A stretch of 64,000 nt of DNA from Paenibacillus radicis (ex Gao et al. 2016) (lineage in GTDB: Bacteria > Bacillota > Bacilli > Paenibacillales > Paenibacillaceae), in the NCBI RefSeq assembly GCF_014641555.1, contig NZ_BMHY01000011.1, positions 6,711-70,710 on the forward strand, read 5' to 3'. Position numbers and translations under genes: made by a program. The notes under the pieces were generated by a model that had not been told where the DNA came from, did no database searches, and worked only from the letters and a program-made list of their open reading frames with translations. Within the stretch, counting starts at the first letter, position 1, and the number at the start of each line of letters is the position of its first letter. This document shows positions 44,684 to 53,219 of the stretch, piece by piece.

Positions 44684-45700
44684 GTGAAAATGTTAACAGC
44701 CTTGCTAATCACTTGCTTCTTGCTTGCTGCATGCAGCACTATAGGGGAGCCGCAAAAACAACAAGAAAAGAAAGCGGCTGTACAAGCTGACCCCAGCATT
44801 GCAGCAGCTATTAAATATTCCGCCTATATGGAGCTTGATCTCTTCATTGCGTCTAAGCTGAATGAGACGGAGAGCTTTTATTTCCGAAATTTCGGCGCTG
44901 GCGAAGAGCTGGATGTTATCGGCAAGTCCGTAGCCTATACAGGCATTTTCTTGAAAATCAATAACTACGCATTAAAAGGAATTGAGGAGTTGGCGAAAAG
45001 CGAGCCGAGAATCGAAAAGGTGGATGCGTTGGCAGCAGAGCTCGCCCCTAATTTGAATGAACTTATTGGTTTATATGGAGAAGCGGATACCTATTACCTG
45101 ATGAAAAACTACGCCGATGATGATTATTCCAAAGGTAAGACGCTTCATCAGCAAATTTTAACACTTCATAAGGAGACAGCGCCGCTCTTAGCTGAGTTCT
45201 CAGATGCACTCGGTGAGCAGCTTGTCCCATGGCTCAAAACGACAATGGAGTCATTGGATAGTAATCACGACGTGGAAGCCGCTGCTATTCAAACCTTGCT
45301 GAGCGCTTTAGCCTTGGATTCACTACTTGCGAAGCAGGGTCAAGGCGCAGGTATCGATCAACTTGATGCAGCCCAGGTTAAGACGCTATATGATCAATTG
45401 GATGAGCATATCAAGGCTTTGCTTCATCTAACTAAGGATGCCGAATTGCTTGAGAAGGAAAAGCTGGATGAATGGCTGGTTGGCGATAATAAGCTAATGC
45501 TCGCTGTCATAGAAGGAAAAGCTGCCGCCACTGACATCAATCAATCTCTTCTGCAAAAGAAGAAAGCGTCAGGCACGGGGAATAAAGATAAGGATGATAT
45601 CGCTAAGGCCACTGCAGAAATACGAAAGTATCGCATTTCGGTCAAGAAGATGTTCACTGCCTATATGGAATATTTCAATAAAGCTGATAAAAGGCAGTGA
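44684..45700 (+). CDS. YiiG/DUF3829-type lipoprotein B
   Basis: This 338-residue lipoprotein (lipobox LLAAC, Cys17) resembles lipoprotein A in order and spacing: YSAYMELDLFI versus NAYVELINYM, ADTYYLMKN versus MDTYYRSKE. GAGGAGG precedes a GTG start. The pair has arisen by duplication. They might be surface immunity or sensor proteins of the array, since they stand between immunity genes, but that is only a guess. Confidence 0.75.
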   Translation: MKMLTALLITCFLLAACSTIGEPQKQQEKKAAVQADPSIAAAIKYSAYMELDLFIASKLNETESFYFRNFGAGEELDVIGKSVAYTGIFLKINNYALKGIEELAKSEPRIEKVDALAAELAPNLNELIGLYGEADTYYLMKNYADDDYSKGKTLHQQILTLHKETAPLLAEFSDALGEQLVPWLKTTMESLDSNHDVEAAAIQTLLSALALDSLLAKQGQGAGIDQLDAAQVKTLYDQLDEHIKALLHLTKDAELLEKEKLDEWLVGDNKLMLAVIEGKAAATDINQSLLQKKKASGTGNKDKDDIAKATAEIRKYRISVKKMFTAYMEYFNKADKRQ

Positions 45701-45741
45701 TTATAAGTTAGGCTGCTTTCTTGCTCATTAGCAAGCCATGT

Positions 45742-45786
45742 AACAGATTGATTATGATGAGATATTCATGATCAATCTGTTTTTTT
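45742..45786 (+). terminator. Terminator hairpin, third relative of the repeat
   Basis: AACAGATTGATTATGA and TTCATGATCAATCTGTT pair around a short loop, followed by seven T residues and TGTTATCT as in copy 2. It ends the lipoprotein pair. Confidence 0.8.
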
Positions 45787-46075
45787 GTTATCTGACTCAA
45801 CTTTCGCAGCTCAAATCTCCAAATAAACTTGGAGTAACCAAAGGATTTGGAAATGCTGCATGCCTTAAAGCTTTTCCGATGTGGATTGTAGCAAAGCATT
45901 AGAAAAGCGAGACTGGCTAGACAAAGAAGGTTGTTGTAACATATAGGGATAGGCACCTTTCTTGTTGGCATGGTAGATTGACACTTCCGTGATACCAAAC
46001 AATTAAGGTGTTTTTTTGTCAATATGATTTATTATATTGTATTCTTCTTACGTCCTCATAGGAAGGAATGGTCTA
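45787..46075 (+). other. Intergenic remnant region
   Basis: No intact gene is seen. A short frame (45878-45946, DVDCSKALEKRDWLDKE) is protein-like and resembles the C-terminal end of the broken gene at 41.7 kb (VKTDCSKSDANKIFE). It may be the leftover of a related immunity gene. A small T-rich hairpin lies near 45980-46018. Confidence 0.4.
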
Positions 46076-46681
46076 ATGAATGCCCAACAACTAATGAAAA
46101 TCGTTCAGGATCAAAAAAAGGAAGTCATCATTGATGGTGATGTGATTAAAGAGAAAACCAATGAGTTCGAGAACTTTTACCAATTGATAAAGAACAATGG
46201 TGTATGGGAATTTTCCGAGATGAACTTCGAGAGGAAGCCGAGTCCAGAAAAACAGGATGAGATAATCTTTTTGGATGAGAGCAAAGCAATTAATTATTTC
46301 TTTATAAGGGTATATAAAAAGCTCGTTTTCACAACGGTTTTTTCAGCAAACAATCCTATTTATGAGATTAGTGATATAAATGCGCTTCAACAGCTTTTCG
46401 ATAAATTAGGGATAACGAGCGAATATTACAGCTTTCAAACGATAAAGCCCCAAATCGTATTCGGTGAAGCCGATCGCGACCAGTTGATCATTAGTTACAT
46501 AGATCGAAATCAACAAAAACGCTTTACAACTAATCGTTTGAAACTTGAGCGTGGAGTATTTGTTATGTATAGACTCACTTACTCCCTATATTTATTGAAA
46601 TCATTAGAGGACAGGATGATGAAAGAGCATGTTCTGATTGATCGTTTTCATGACGATGAGATTGAACTGTTTCTGAAATGA
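46076..46681 (+). CDS. Hypothetical protein
   Basis: This 201-residue protein is mixed alpha/beta with no recognised motif. The ATG at 46076 (MNAQQLMKIVQDQKKE) follows AGGAAGG; the frame stays open upstream. AT content is high, as in the rest of the array. It ends the AT-rich segment; the next gene is GC-richer. Confidence 0.65.
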   Translation: MNAQQLMKIVQDQKKEVIIDGDVIKEKTNEFENFYQLIKNNGVWEFSEMNFERKPSPEKQDEIIFLDESKAINYFFIRVYKKLVFTTVFSANNPIYEISDINALQQLFDKLGITSEYYSFQTIKPQIVFGEADRDQLIISYIDRNQQKRFTTNRLKLERGVFVMYRLTYSLYLLKSLEDRMMKEHVLIDRFHDDEIELFLK

Positions 46682-46775
46682 TATCGTCGAAAAGAGAACA
46701 TAACTGACGCCATGTATGTTTGCAGCCCGGCTGCCCAATACTGGAATTTATACAAATTCCCTGAGGGAGTGTGGC

Positions 46776-48050
46776 GTGATCAACAAGCCAACTAGTTCTA
46801 CTATTAATAAAAGCTCCCGCTGGCTAAAGCAGCTCCTCGGCTTGCCGCTCGCTGCGCTGCGCATGGTAGTAAGCCGGCGGAAGGAGCATGCGGAATCGCA
46901 ATGGATGGCAGAGGCAGCCGAGCCTCTGCGGCTGCAGCCGGAACTCGTCGCGGAGCTTGTTGACGAGTGGTCAGGGCTGTCGCACGTATCTGCTTTGTCG
47001 TTTCAGACATATACGCAGGCGGAGCAGGCGCTCGTGACTGAAATTCTCACCGAGACGACAAGGTGTAACCGAAACAATCGTTTGCGGACGGAGGCCTACG
47101 GCGGAGTCTTCACCCGTACGCCTGAACTGCACTGGGCGCTATTAGCGCACTCTGTCTCGCGCAATGGCGGGTGGAATATGACGGATTTGCAGGGAGAATG
47201 GCTTCCCCGACTGCTCCTTGATGAGCAGAGGGAAGCCGTATTTGCTTTTCTGGAACGTGCCAATGCATTGATTTTCCAGGACGCATATCCGCAACTGCTG
47301 CTTTATGAGCAGAGCGTGAAGCAGGGGCGTCCGTTGTTTCATCTGCTGCCAGCGTTTGGCGTATCCCGGTTCATGAGGCCGGTCTGGGACTGCTTCTGGA
47401 AGGAACGGGACTCGGCTGTTCTGACGACAGCGCTGATCGTCAATGAACAGCATTATATTGAGGAAAGGTTAGTGCGGCATCCCTACTTCCGCAAAGAGGT
47501 GCTTGATACGTTGTTCTTCGGTATGCAGCCTTTGCTGCAGCTAAACGCGCTCCTCATTCCTTATCGGGCGGAAGGGGAACTCCGACTAGCAGGACTTGTG
47601 CTGGAGAGTTTCAATAGCATTTACGAAAGAATTGAATTCGGCAAGCGGCTGTACGCTATGCTTTTTGGCGTCCCGCGTATCCGTGCGGGCGCGCTTTCGT
47701 TTGTTGGGAGCGTACCGCATTCCGGCTCACGTGCCGACTATGCGCCCCGCTTGTTCACTCGGATGAGGGAAGGTGCGCCTGAGGAGCCCTATGAAGCGAG
47801 GCTGAAGTCCGGAAGCCTTCTCCCCGGCGCACATCCGATGTACAGTCCCGAACTGGAGGCGGCATGGCCTGATCGGCCTGTAGAGCCGCCGGAGCCGGGC
47901 GACTGGTTTCAAGGCGTGACGGACGTCGAGCCTTTCTTCCATGAGCTGCCGATTCCGCCCTCGTTCGAGCTGACGGAGGAATACGGCCTGCTGCTGGAGC
48001 GAATCGAGCTGGGAGTGCAGGCCGCCGAACATGTAAATGTGAAGCTGTAG
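46776..48050 (+). CDS. DUF2515 (YppC-like) family protein
   Basis: This 424-residue protein fits DUF2515, found in Bacilli, by the motifs TTRCNRNN, PELHWALLAHSVSRNGG, ERANALIFQDAYPQLLLYEQ and VPHSGSRADY. Function is unknown; it has no signal peptide. The GTG at 46776 follows GAGGGAG. Composition returns to the chromosomal average, so the immunity array ends just upstream. It converges with the yolD gene. Confidence 0.8.
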   Translation: MINKPTSSTINKSSRWLKQLLGLPLAALRMVVSRRKEHAESQWMAEAAEPLRLQPELVAELVDEWSGLSHVSALSFQTYTQAEQALVTEILTETTRCNRNNRLRTEAYGGVFTRTPELHWALLAHSVSRNGGWNMTDLQGEWLPRLLLDEQREAVFAFLERANALIFQDAYPQLLLYEQSVKQGRPLFHLLPAFGVSRFMRPVWDCFWKERDSAVLTTALIVNEQHYIEERLVRHPYFRKEVLDTLFFGMQPLLQLNALLIPYRAEGELRLAGLVLESFNSIYERIEFGKRLYAMLFGVPRIRAGALSFVGSVPHSGSRADYAPRLFTRMREGAPEEPYEARLKSGSLLPGAHPMYSPELEAAWPDRPVEPPEPGDWFQGVTDVEPFFHELPIPPSFELTEEYGLLLERIELGVQAAEHVNVKL

Positions 48051-48094
48051 CAGTCTGCTGCGGTATTAGCTAATCTTAGCGTTTGAAGGAATCA

Positions 48095-48568
48095 TCAGCT
48101 GCACACCTTGGCGATATACCTTGCGATGCGCACACTGATTTCGGCGCGGGCGGCGTCTCGAATCATGGAGAAGCGGTCTTCATAACCGCGGCAGACGAAC
48201 CGGTAGTGGATGGCACCGCCCTCGCTTGCCAGTTCGTCCTGAAACACCCGGATGTTCCGATCTCTCAGCTCCTTGCGAACGATGGTCAGGTCGCTTTCAA
48301 TAAGCTTCATGAGAGTGTAGGAAGCTTTGATGAACAGCGTCTTCATCGTATAGAAGGATAACTCGATGTCTCTGCGGTTTTTCTCGACGATGTCCAGCAT
48401 CATTGGCAGCAGCACAAAGTCGCGAATGAGCTCAAGCTCCTCTTTCACGGGAACTTGAACCGGCTTACCGTCTTGCGGCGCACGGCGCTGCAAATATTGC
48501 TCCCTGTGCTCGGGCAGCATCATGCGGCTGGATTCCCAGCGGCCGTTTCCTTCAAGTTTTTTGCTCAT
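48095..48568 (-). CDS. YolD-like protein
   Basis: This 157-residue protein has the YolD start (GNGRWESSRMMLPEHREQY) and a basic helical end. YolD-type proteins are encoded beside UvrX/Y-family polymerases and are thought to act like UmuD or assist the polymerase. The start overlaps the polymerase stop (ATGA), so the two are translated together. Expression should be part of the SOS response through the box upstream. Confidence 0.88.
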   Translation of the reverse strand: MSKKLEGNGRWESSRMMLPEHREQYLQRRAPQDGKPVQVPVKEELELIRDFVLLPMMLDIVEKNRRDIELSFYTMKTLFIKASYTLMKLIESDLTIVRKELRDRNIRVFQDELASEGGAIHYRFVCRGYEDRFSMIRDAARAEISVRIARYIAKVCS

Positions 48569-49818
48569 TTGTAATGCCCTCCAATTTTAACGCTGCGTTC
48601 ACGGGCTTGTGCGGCCTCCAGCAGCGAAGAGGCACGTAAAATCGAAGTCGTTCCGAACTTGTTGCGAATTGCGTCGGTCGTGCGCTCCAGACGCCGCTCC
48701 TTTTCTCGGTTGCCGAATAACGTCAACTGATATTGATCATCCGGTACGAGGCTGGACAGTGTGACGCCAAGCTTACGGACCGGGAGCCGATCCCAATGCG
48801 CATAGAACAGCGACCGTGCGGCGGCAAATACCTCTTTCGTAATATTTGTCGGGTCCGGCACCTTCATCTGGCGGAAAAAGCCTGTCGGCTGGTCGAAATC
48901 TGCGCCTTGCGCTCCGGCCGCAACGACATGGGCCATGTAGCCCTTGGCACGGCTTCGGCGGCAAACCTCCTCGCTTAATTCGAGCAGCACGACATCGATC
49001 TCATGGGGATTGGCGTAGTCACGCGGCAACGTCATTTGATGGCCGACCGCCTGCTGCGCATCATGGGTGCCTGGTTTGACAGGACTGGGGTCAATGCCGT
49101 TGGCTGTCTGCCAGTATAACTCGGCTTGGATGTCGCTGTTTCTGCCCATGCGGGCATGAAGCCGCCGCTTCAGCTCTGCAAGCGGCATCCGGCCGAGATC
49201 GCCGATCGTATGGATGCCCATCCGTTGGAAATGGGCGATCATACGCGATCCTACGCCAAACATCTTGCCCACCGGAAGCGGCCATAACAGCTGCTGCACA
49301 TCCGGCTTCTGCAGCGTAAAAATGCCGGATTCATTCTTTTTCGCCCAAATATCCGTTGCCATCTTCGCCAGCATCTTATTCGGACCGATGCCGACTCGCG
49401 CCCATACGCCTGTGTAGAGCATAATTCTCGTCTGAATCAGGGCGGCGATCTGCTCTGGCGGACCGAAATAAGCGATGGAGCCGGTCACGTCGAGAAATTG
49501 CTCATCGATGGAGAAGGGCTCTACTAAATCGGTGTACCGTCCGAAAATATCGGTAATTAACAGCGACACGTCAATGTAGAGCTGCATGCGAGGTTTGACG
49601 ACGACGAGATTGGGACATTTGCCAAGCGCTTCGCCTAGTGTCTCTGCCGTGACTACGCCGTAGCTTTTGGCGATCGGGCATGCGGCGAGAATAATGCCGG
49701 AGCGGCGGGAAGGATCGCCGGCCACAACGATCGGGTCATCATGATATTCGGGATGAGAAGCCTTTTCAACAGAGGCATAAAACGACTGGCAGTCGATCAG
49801 CATGATGGTACGTTCCAC
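48565..49818 (-). CDS. Y-family DNA polymerase (UvrX/DinB type)
   Basis: This translesion polymerase of about 417 residues has the acidic catalytic residues D9 (MLIDCQSFYASVE) and D105-E106 (FSIDEQFLDV). The little-finger domain is at the C-terminus. UvrX-like proteins pair with YolD in Bacilli. I chose GTG at 49818, 5 bases after AAGGTGG; a GTG at 49827 overlaps that site. A LexA-like box lies about 20 bases upstream. Confidence 0.92.
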   Translation of the reverse strand: MERTIMLIDCQSFYASVEKASHPEYHDDPIVVAGDPSRRSGIILAACPIAKSYGVVTAETLGEALGKCPNLVVVKPRMQLYIDVSLLITDIFGRYTDLVEPFSIDEQFLDVTGSIAYFGPPEQIAALIQTRIMLYTGVWARVGIGPNKMLAKMATDIWAKKNESGIFTLQKPDVQQLLWPLPVGKMFGVGSRMIAHFQRMGIHTIGDLGRMPLAELKRRLHARMGRNSDIQAELYWQTANGIDPSPVKPGTHDAQQAVGHQMTLPRDYANPHEIDVVLLELSEEVCRRSRAKGYMAHVVAAGAQGADFDQPTGFFRQMKVPDPTNITKEVFAAARSLFYAHWDRLPVRKLGVTLSSLVPDDQYQLTLFGNREKERRLERTTDAIRNKFGTTSILRASSLLEAAQARERSVKIGGHYK

Positions 49819-49837
49819 TATTCCCACCTTCTATATA

Positions 49838-49851
49838 CGAATGTATGTTCT
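49838..49851 (-). promoter_or_regulatory. LexA (SOS) box of the yolD-polymerase operon
   Basis: The minus strand reads AGAACATACATTCG, matching 12 of 14 positions of the Firmicute LexA consensus CGAACRNRYGTTYG. It lies directly upstream of the polymerase gene, so DNA damage should induce the pair. Confidence 0.7.
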
Positions 49852-49869
49852 TATCCTTATTATATACTG

Positions 49870-50760
49870 AATGAAGCCAGGTGATGCAAGGGATAAACGG
49901 GAGGTAATTTTAGACAGTTGGGCAGTTAGGCAGTATGCCGCTAAGCTGCTGGCTTGCGAAGCTTTTTTCCTTGTTAGCGAAGCGGATTTCGCTATCGGCG
50001 GGCAGAATGGAGAGAACAGACAGGTTTCGGTGCATATAAGAGCAGTTTTTTCTCAAGAAGGAAATCGATATACGCAATAATGAAGAAACATGCCTTATAC
50101 CGATGTGGAGCCTGAAAACCGCCTGAAATAGCGAAAAAATGTGCATAAGCAGAGCAATGATTGTGCTACTCGATCTGTAGCGGTCATGTGCCGTGTGAAG
50201 ATCGGTCGATGCGAGGCACAGGGCCAAGGTACAGGCAAAGGCACAGGCACAAAGAGGTACAAGGAGCATAAGGCGCATACCGCGTATGACGTGCATAAAG
50301 CATAAACAAATTAACGGAAACGATTAGGCCATCCGCTTCAGGCCGCTTGAGCAATCAAGCGGTCTTTCTCTTGCTTTCATCAGCTATTGTTTACCGGCGG
50401 TCCTAGACAGTGCGCCCGGTCTCCATCCGCCGCAAAAGCTCGCAGCGACGCGCTTTGGACAGGCATGAGGGGGAGAATTAGCCGCCTAAATTTCAAGGGC
50501 TGTTCATTTTTTTAGCAGGACATCTTCATATCTAGTTCAATTGGTACAAATTTCATGTTAAAGTGTCATTATATGAAAAAAGTAATTGGCCGGACGAAAG
50601 TGGGTAATGAGGGGCCGGATTGTAACCGATTCAGGAAATGCAACGTAATGATTAGTATTAGTTATGAAGAACGTTGAATGGGCCCCATTCTTTTTTCACG
50701 ATTGCAGGAATAATCCAATAGAAAAATGTGTATTCCGTATGGGCAGGGGAGGTGTAAGTT
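49870..50760. other. Long intergenic region without a convincing gene
   Basis: About 890 bases. A 69-residue ORF at 49871 is not credible. At 50219-50275 there is a degenerate array of GGCACAGG/GGTACAGG units. A hairpin with CCGCTTGA and TCAAGCGG (50343-50362) and a T-rich tail may be a terminator. AT-rich sequence near 50520-50580 may hold the promoter of the following operon. Confidence 0.45.
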
Positions 50761-51498
50761 TTGTCGACGAGCAAATATATCAAGCTGCTGGTAATCATCG
50801 CTGCGGTGGCAGCACTAGATATTTACGTGCTATCGCCCGGTTTACTGGGAATCACAATTGGCGGGACGGCACTTTCGACGGCCATTGGGGTCACGCTGCT
50901 GCTGGCAAGCGCGCTTGTCATCATTTACGGCAGTTATGCCTTGCTGTTCAAGCAGCCGGTTGTATTGCCTGTTAAGGAGATCGCTACGCACGAGGAATAT
51001 GTAGAATCGCTGGCTGCCTATAAGCGGATCAAGGTGCTTGAGGAAGATGTTGACGTTTCCTTGGAGCAGCTGGACCGGATCCGGAAGAAAAAGGATACGC
51101 TGCTGAACGTCCTGGACCAAAGATTCGATGCGTCTGAGCTCAGCTACAAAAAATTCGCTTCCGTCACGTACGAGGTGGAGAAGTTGTTTTATCTCAATAT
51201 CCGCAGCATGCTGAGCCGGCTTCAGTTGTTTGATGAGACGGAATTCAAGCGGGTAATGACTCAGAAACCGGCAACGTTTTCACGGGAACTCATCCAGGCG
51301 AAGGTGGACGTATACAACGACTACTTGTCCTACATAAAAAGCTCCATCGGCACTAACGAGGAAATTTTATTGAAGCTGGATAAGCTGCTGCTGGAAATAT
51401 CCCGACTGGACAGCTTTGAGCCCGGGGATATCGAGAATATGCCTTGCATACAGGAGATCGATTCGTTGATTAAGCAAACTAAATTTTATAAACAGTGA
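50761..51498 (+). CDS. XpaC-like membrane protein
   Basis: This 245-residue protein has two N-terminal membrane helices (about 8-30 and 35-60) and then a cytosolic coiled, charged helical domain. That layout and the TelA gene two positions downstream match the XpaC (5-bromo-4-chloroindolyl phosphate hydrolysis) family, known as a TelA partner. The start is TTG, 6 bases after GGGAGGTG. In Ter-type stress systems such proteins are thought to form a membrane complex. Function of the family is poorly known. Confidence 0.75.
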   Translation: MSTSKYIKLLVIIAAVAALDIYVLSPGLLGITIGGTALSTAIGVTLLLASALVIIYGSYALLFKQPVVLPVKEIATHEEYVESLAAYKRIKVLEEDVDVSLEQLDRIRKKKDTLLNVLDQRFDASELSYKKFASVTYEVEKLFYLNIRSMLSRLQLFDETEFKRVMTQKPATFSRELIQAKVDVYNDYLSYIKSSIGTNEEILLKLDKLLLEISRLDSFEPGDIENMPCIQEIDSLIKQTKFYKQ

Positions 51499-51506
51499 GG
51501 TGCAGC

Positions 51507-53192
51507 ATGAAAAAGAGCAAATTTCTTCTGCTATCCGGCATTATGTTGGTTGTTGTATTCATAATTGTTTTTGTGGGGGTCAATCTGACTTCTAATCTGG
51601 GAAAAACCAAGACGGAGGTAGCCTCCGAGGATGCGGGCAAACGTTTAAACAAGCTGTATTCCAATATTTCGGTATCAACCGATACGCCGGTTAAAGGGCA
51701 AATCGACCTGAACCCGGCCGATATTGCGGAGTCGCTTCCGGATATATCGAAGTTTCCGATTACGGTGAACAACACGACTGATCAGTTCGTCGAAATTTTC
51801 TCATCGATTGAGAAAGGCGGTACGGGCGTCGACGGGTGGCTGACCGATGTAGCGACGGAGTTCAATAAAGCGAACATAACGATTGACGGCAAAAAGGTGT
51901 CGGTCAAATTGCGGAATATCGCTTCCGGGACGGCGACCGACTTTATTAAATCAGGCAAATACGTACCGGACGCGTTCACTCCTTCCAATGAGCTGTGGGG
52001 GGAAATGGTCAAGGCGAGCGGAGTAAAGACACAGCTTGTTTCCAAGCGTCTTGTCGGCAATGTGCCGGGGATCGTCATCTCCAAGGTCAAATACGATGCG
52101 TTAATCGATAAGTATGGCGCGGTAAACGTCAAGACGGTTACGGAGGCGATCTCGAACAATGAGTTCTCTATGGGTTATACAGACCCATTTGCCAGCTCTA
52201 CGGGATTGAACTTTCTCGTAACGGCCCTTAATACGTTCGACAGCAATGATCTATTGGGCGCGAAAGCCGTTCAAGGATTTGAACAGTTCCAGGCGAACGT
52301 GCCGTTCATCGCATCGACGACGATTCAAATGCGGGATGCAGCGAAGTCCGGTATGCTCGATGGGTTTGTATTGGAATACCAGACGTATTTCAACGCAGAC
52401 GATTTGAAGAACGGCTATGTGTTTACACCTTTTGGCGTAAGGCATGACAGTCCGTTGTACGCGCTGGGCGACTTGCCGAAGGCGAAGCAGAATATTATTA
52501 AGAAGTTTGCCGAATTTGTTGAGCAGGAGAAGTATCAAACGGATGCTAAGACGAAGGGATTCAATCTTCTTAATGATTACCAATCGGAGCTGGCGACGGT
52601 GAACGGCAGTCTCTTGTCCTCAGCCCAGAAGCTGTGGAAAGAGAAGAAAAACGGCGGCAAACCAATCACGGCCGTCTTCGTAACCGACGTCTCCGGCAGT
52701 ATGGCCGGCGAACCGCTTAACCGCCTGAAAGAGTCGCTGATCAAAGGCCAGAAATATTTGGGCAAAGACAACAGCATAGGCCTTGTTTCCTATTCGAGCA
52801 GCGTTACGGTCAATCTTCCTATTGCGAAGTACGATACGAACCAGCAGTCCATGTTCGTCGGCGCAGTGAACAGTCTGCAAGCAAGCGGGGGGACCGCTAC
52901 GTTTGACGGCATCGTTGTGGCGATGAAAATGCTGGAGGATGAGCTGGCTATCAACCCAAATACGAAGCCGATCATTTTCGTCCTGAGCGACGGTGAGACG
53001 AATGAAGGCTATTCGCTCAAGGATATTAAGGGTCTGATTGAGACGTACAAGGTGCCGATCTACACGATCGGATACAATGCCAACATTAAGGCGCTTCAAA
53101 GCATTTCCAGCATCAATGAGGCGGCTAGCATTAATGCCGATACCGATGATGTCGTCTACAAAATCGGCAACTTATTCAACGTACAAATGTAG
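51507..53192 (+). CDS. Membrane-anchored solute-binding plus VWA-domain protein
   Basis: This 561-residue protein has an N-terminal signal anchor (about 5-28). Residues 80-385 look like a periplasmic-type solute-binding domain (FVEIFSSIE, FTPSNELWGEMV, YTDPFASSTGL). A VWA domain follows with MIDAS DVSGS (D394), GGTATFDG and VLSDGETNEG. Both domains should face outside. The ATG at 51507 follows GAGGTG by 5 bases. It sits between xpaC-like and telA-like genes, indicating a complex. The ligand is unknown, perhaps a metal or oxyanion. Confidence 0.85.
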   Translation: MKKSKFLLLSGIMLVVVFIIVFVGVNLTSNLGKTKTEVASEDAGKRLNKLYSNISVSTDTPVKGQIDLNPADIAESLPDISKFPITVNNTTDQFVEIFSSIEKGGTGVDGWLTDVATEFNKANITIDGKKVSVKLRNIASGTATDFIKSGKYVPDAFTPSNELWGEMVKASGVKTQLVSKRLVGNVPGIVISKVKYDALIDKYGAVNVKTVTEAISNNEFSMGYTDPFASSTGLNFLVTALNTFDSNDLLGAKAVQGFEQFQANVPFIASTTIQMRDAAKSGMLDGFVLEYQTYFNADDLKNGYVFTPFGVRHDSPLYALGDLPKAKQNIIKKFAEFVEQEKYQTDAKTKGFNLLNDYQSELATVNGSLLSSAQKLWKEKKNGGKPITAVFVTDVSGSMAGEPLNRLKESLIKGQKYLGKDNSIGLVSYSSSVTVNLPIAKYDTNQQSMFVGAVNSLQASGGTATFDGIVVAMKMLEDELAINPNTKPIIFVLSDGETNEGYSLKDIKGLIETYKVPIYTIGYNANIKALQSISSINEAASINADTDDVVYKIGNLFNVQM

Positions 53193-53219
53193 TTCATAAC
53201 TAGAATGGGGGATGGCAGG

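Noticed and set aside
49871..50080. 69-residue ORF after the LexA box
   Set aside because: No ribosome-binding site, no family features, and it begins inside the promoter region of the polymerase operon.
50219..50275. Tandem GGCACAGG-like microrepeat as a functional element
   Set aside because: The units are degenerate and few; no consistent period or secondary structure could be shown.
50664..50975. 103-residue ORF overlapping the start of the XpaC-like gene
   Set aside because: It lies in another frame, lacks a good ribosome site, is basic and Cys-rich like a shadow, and conflicts with the well-placed TTG start at 50761.
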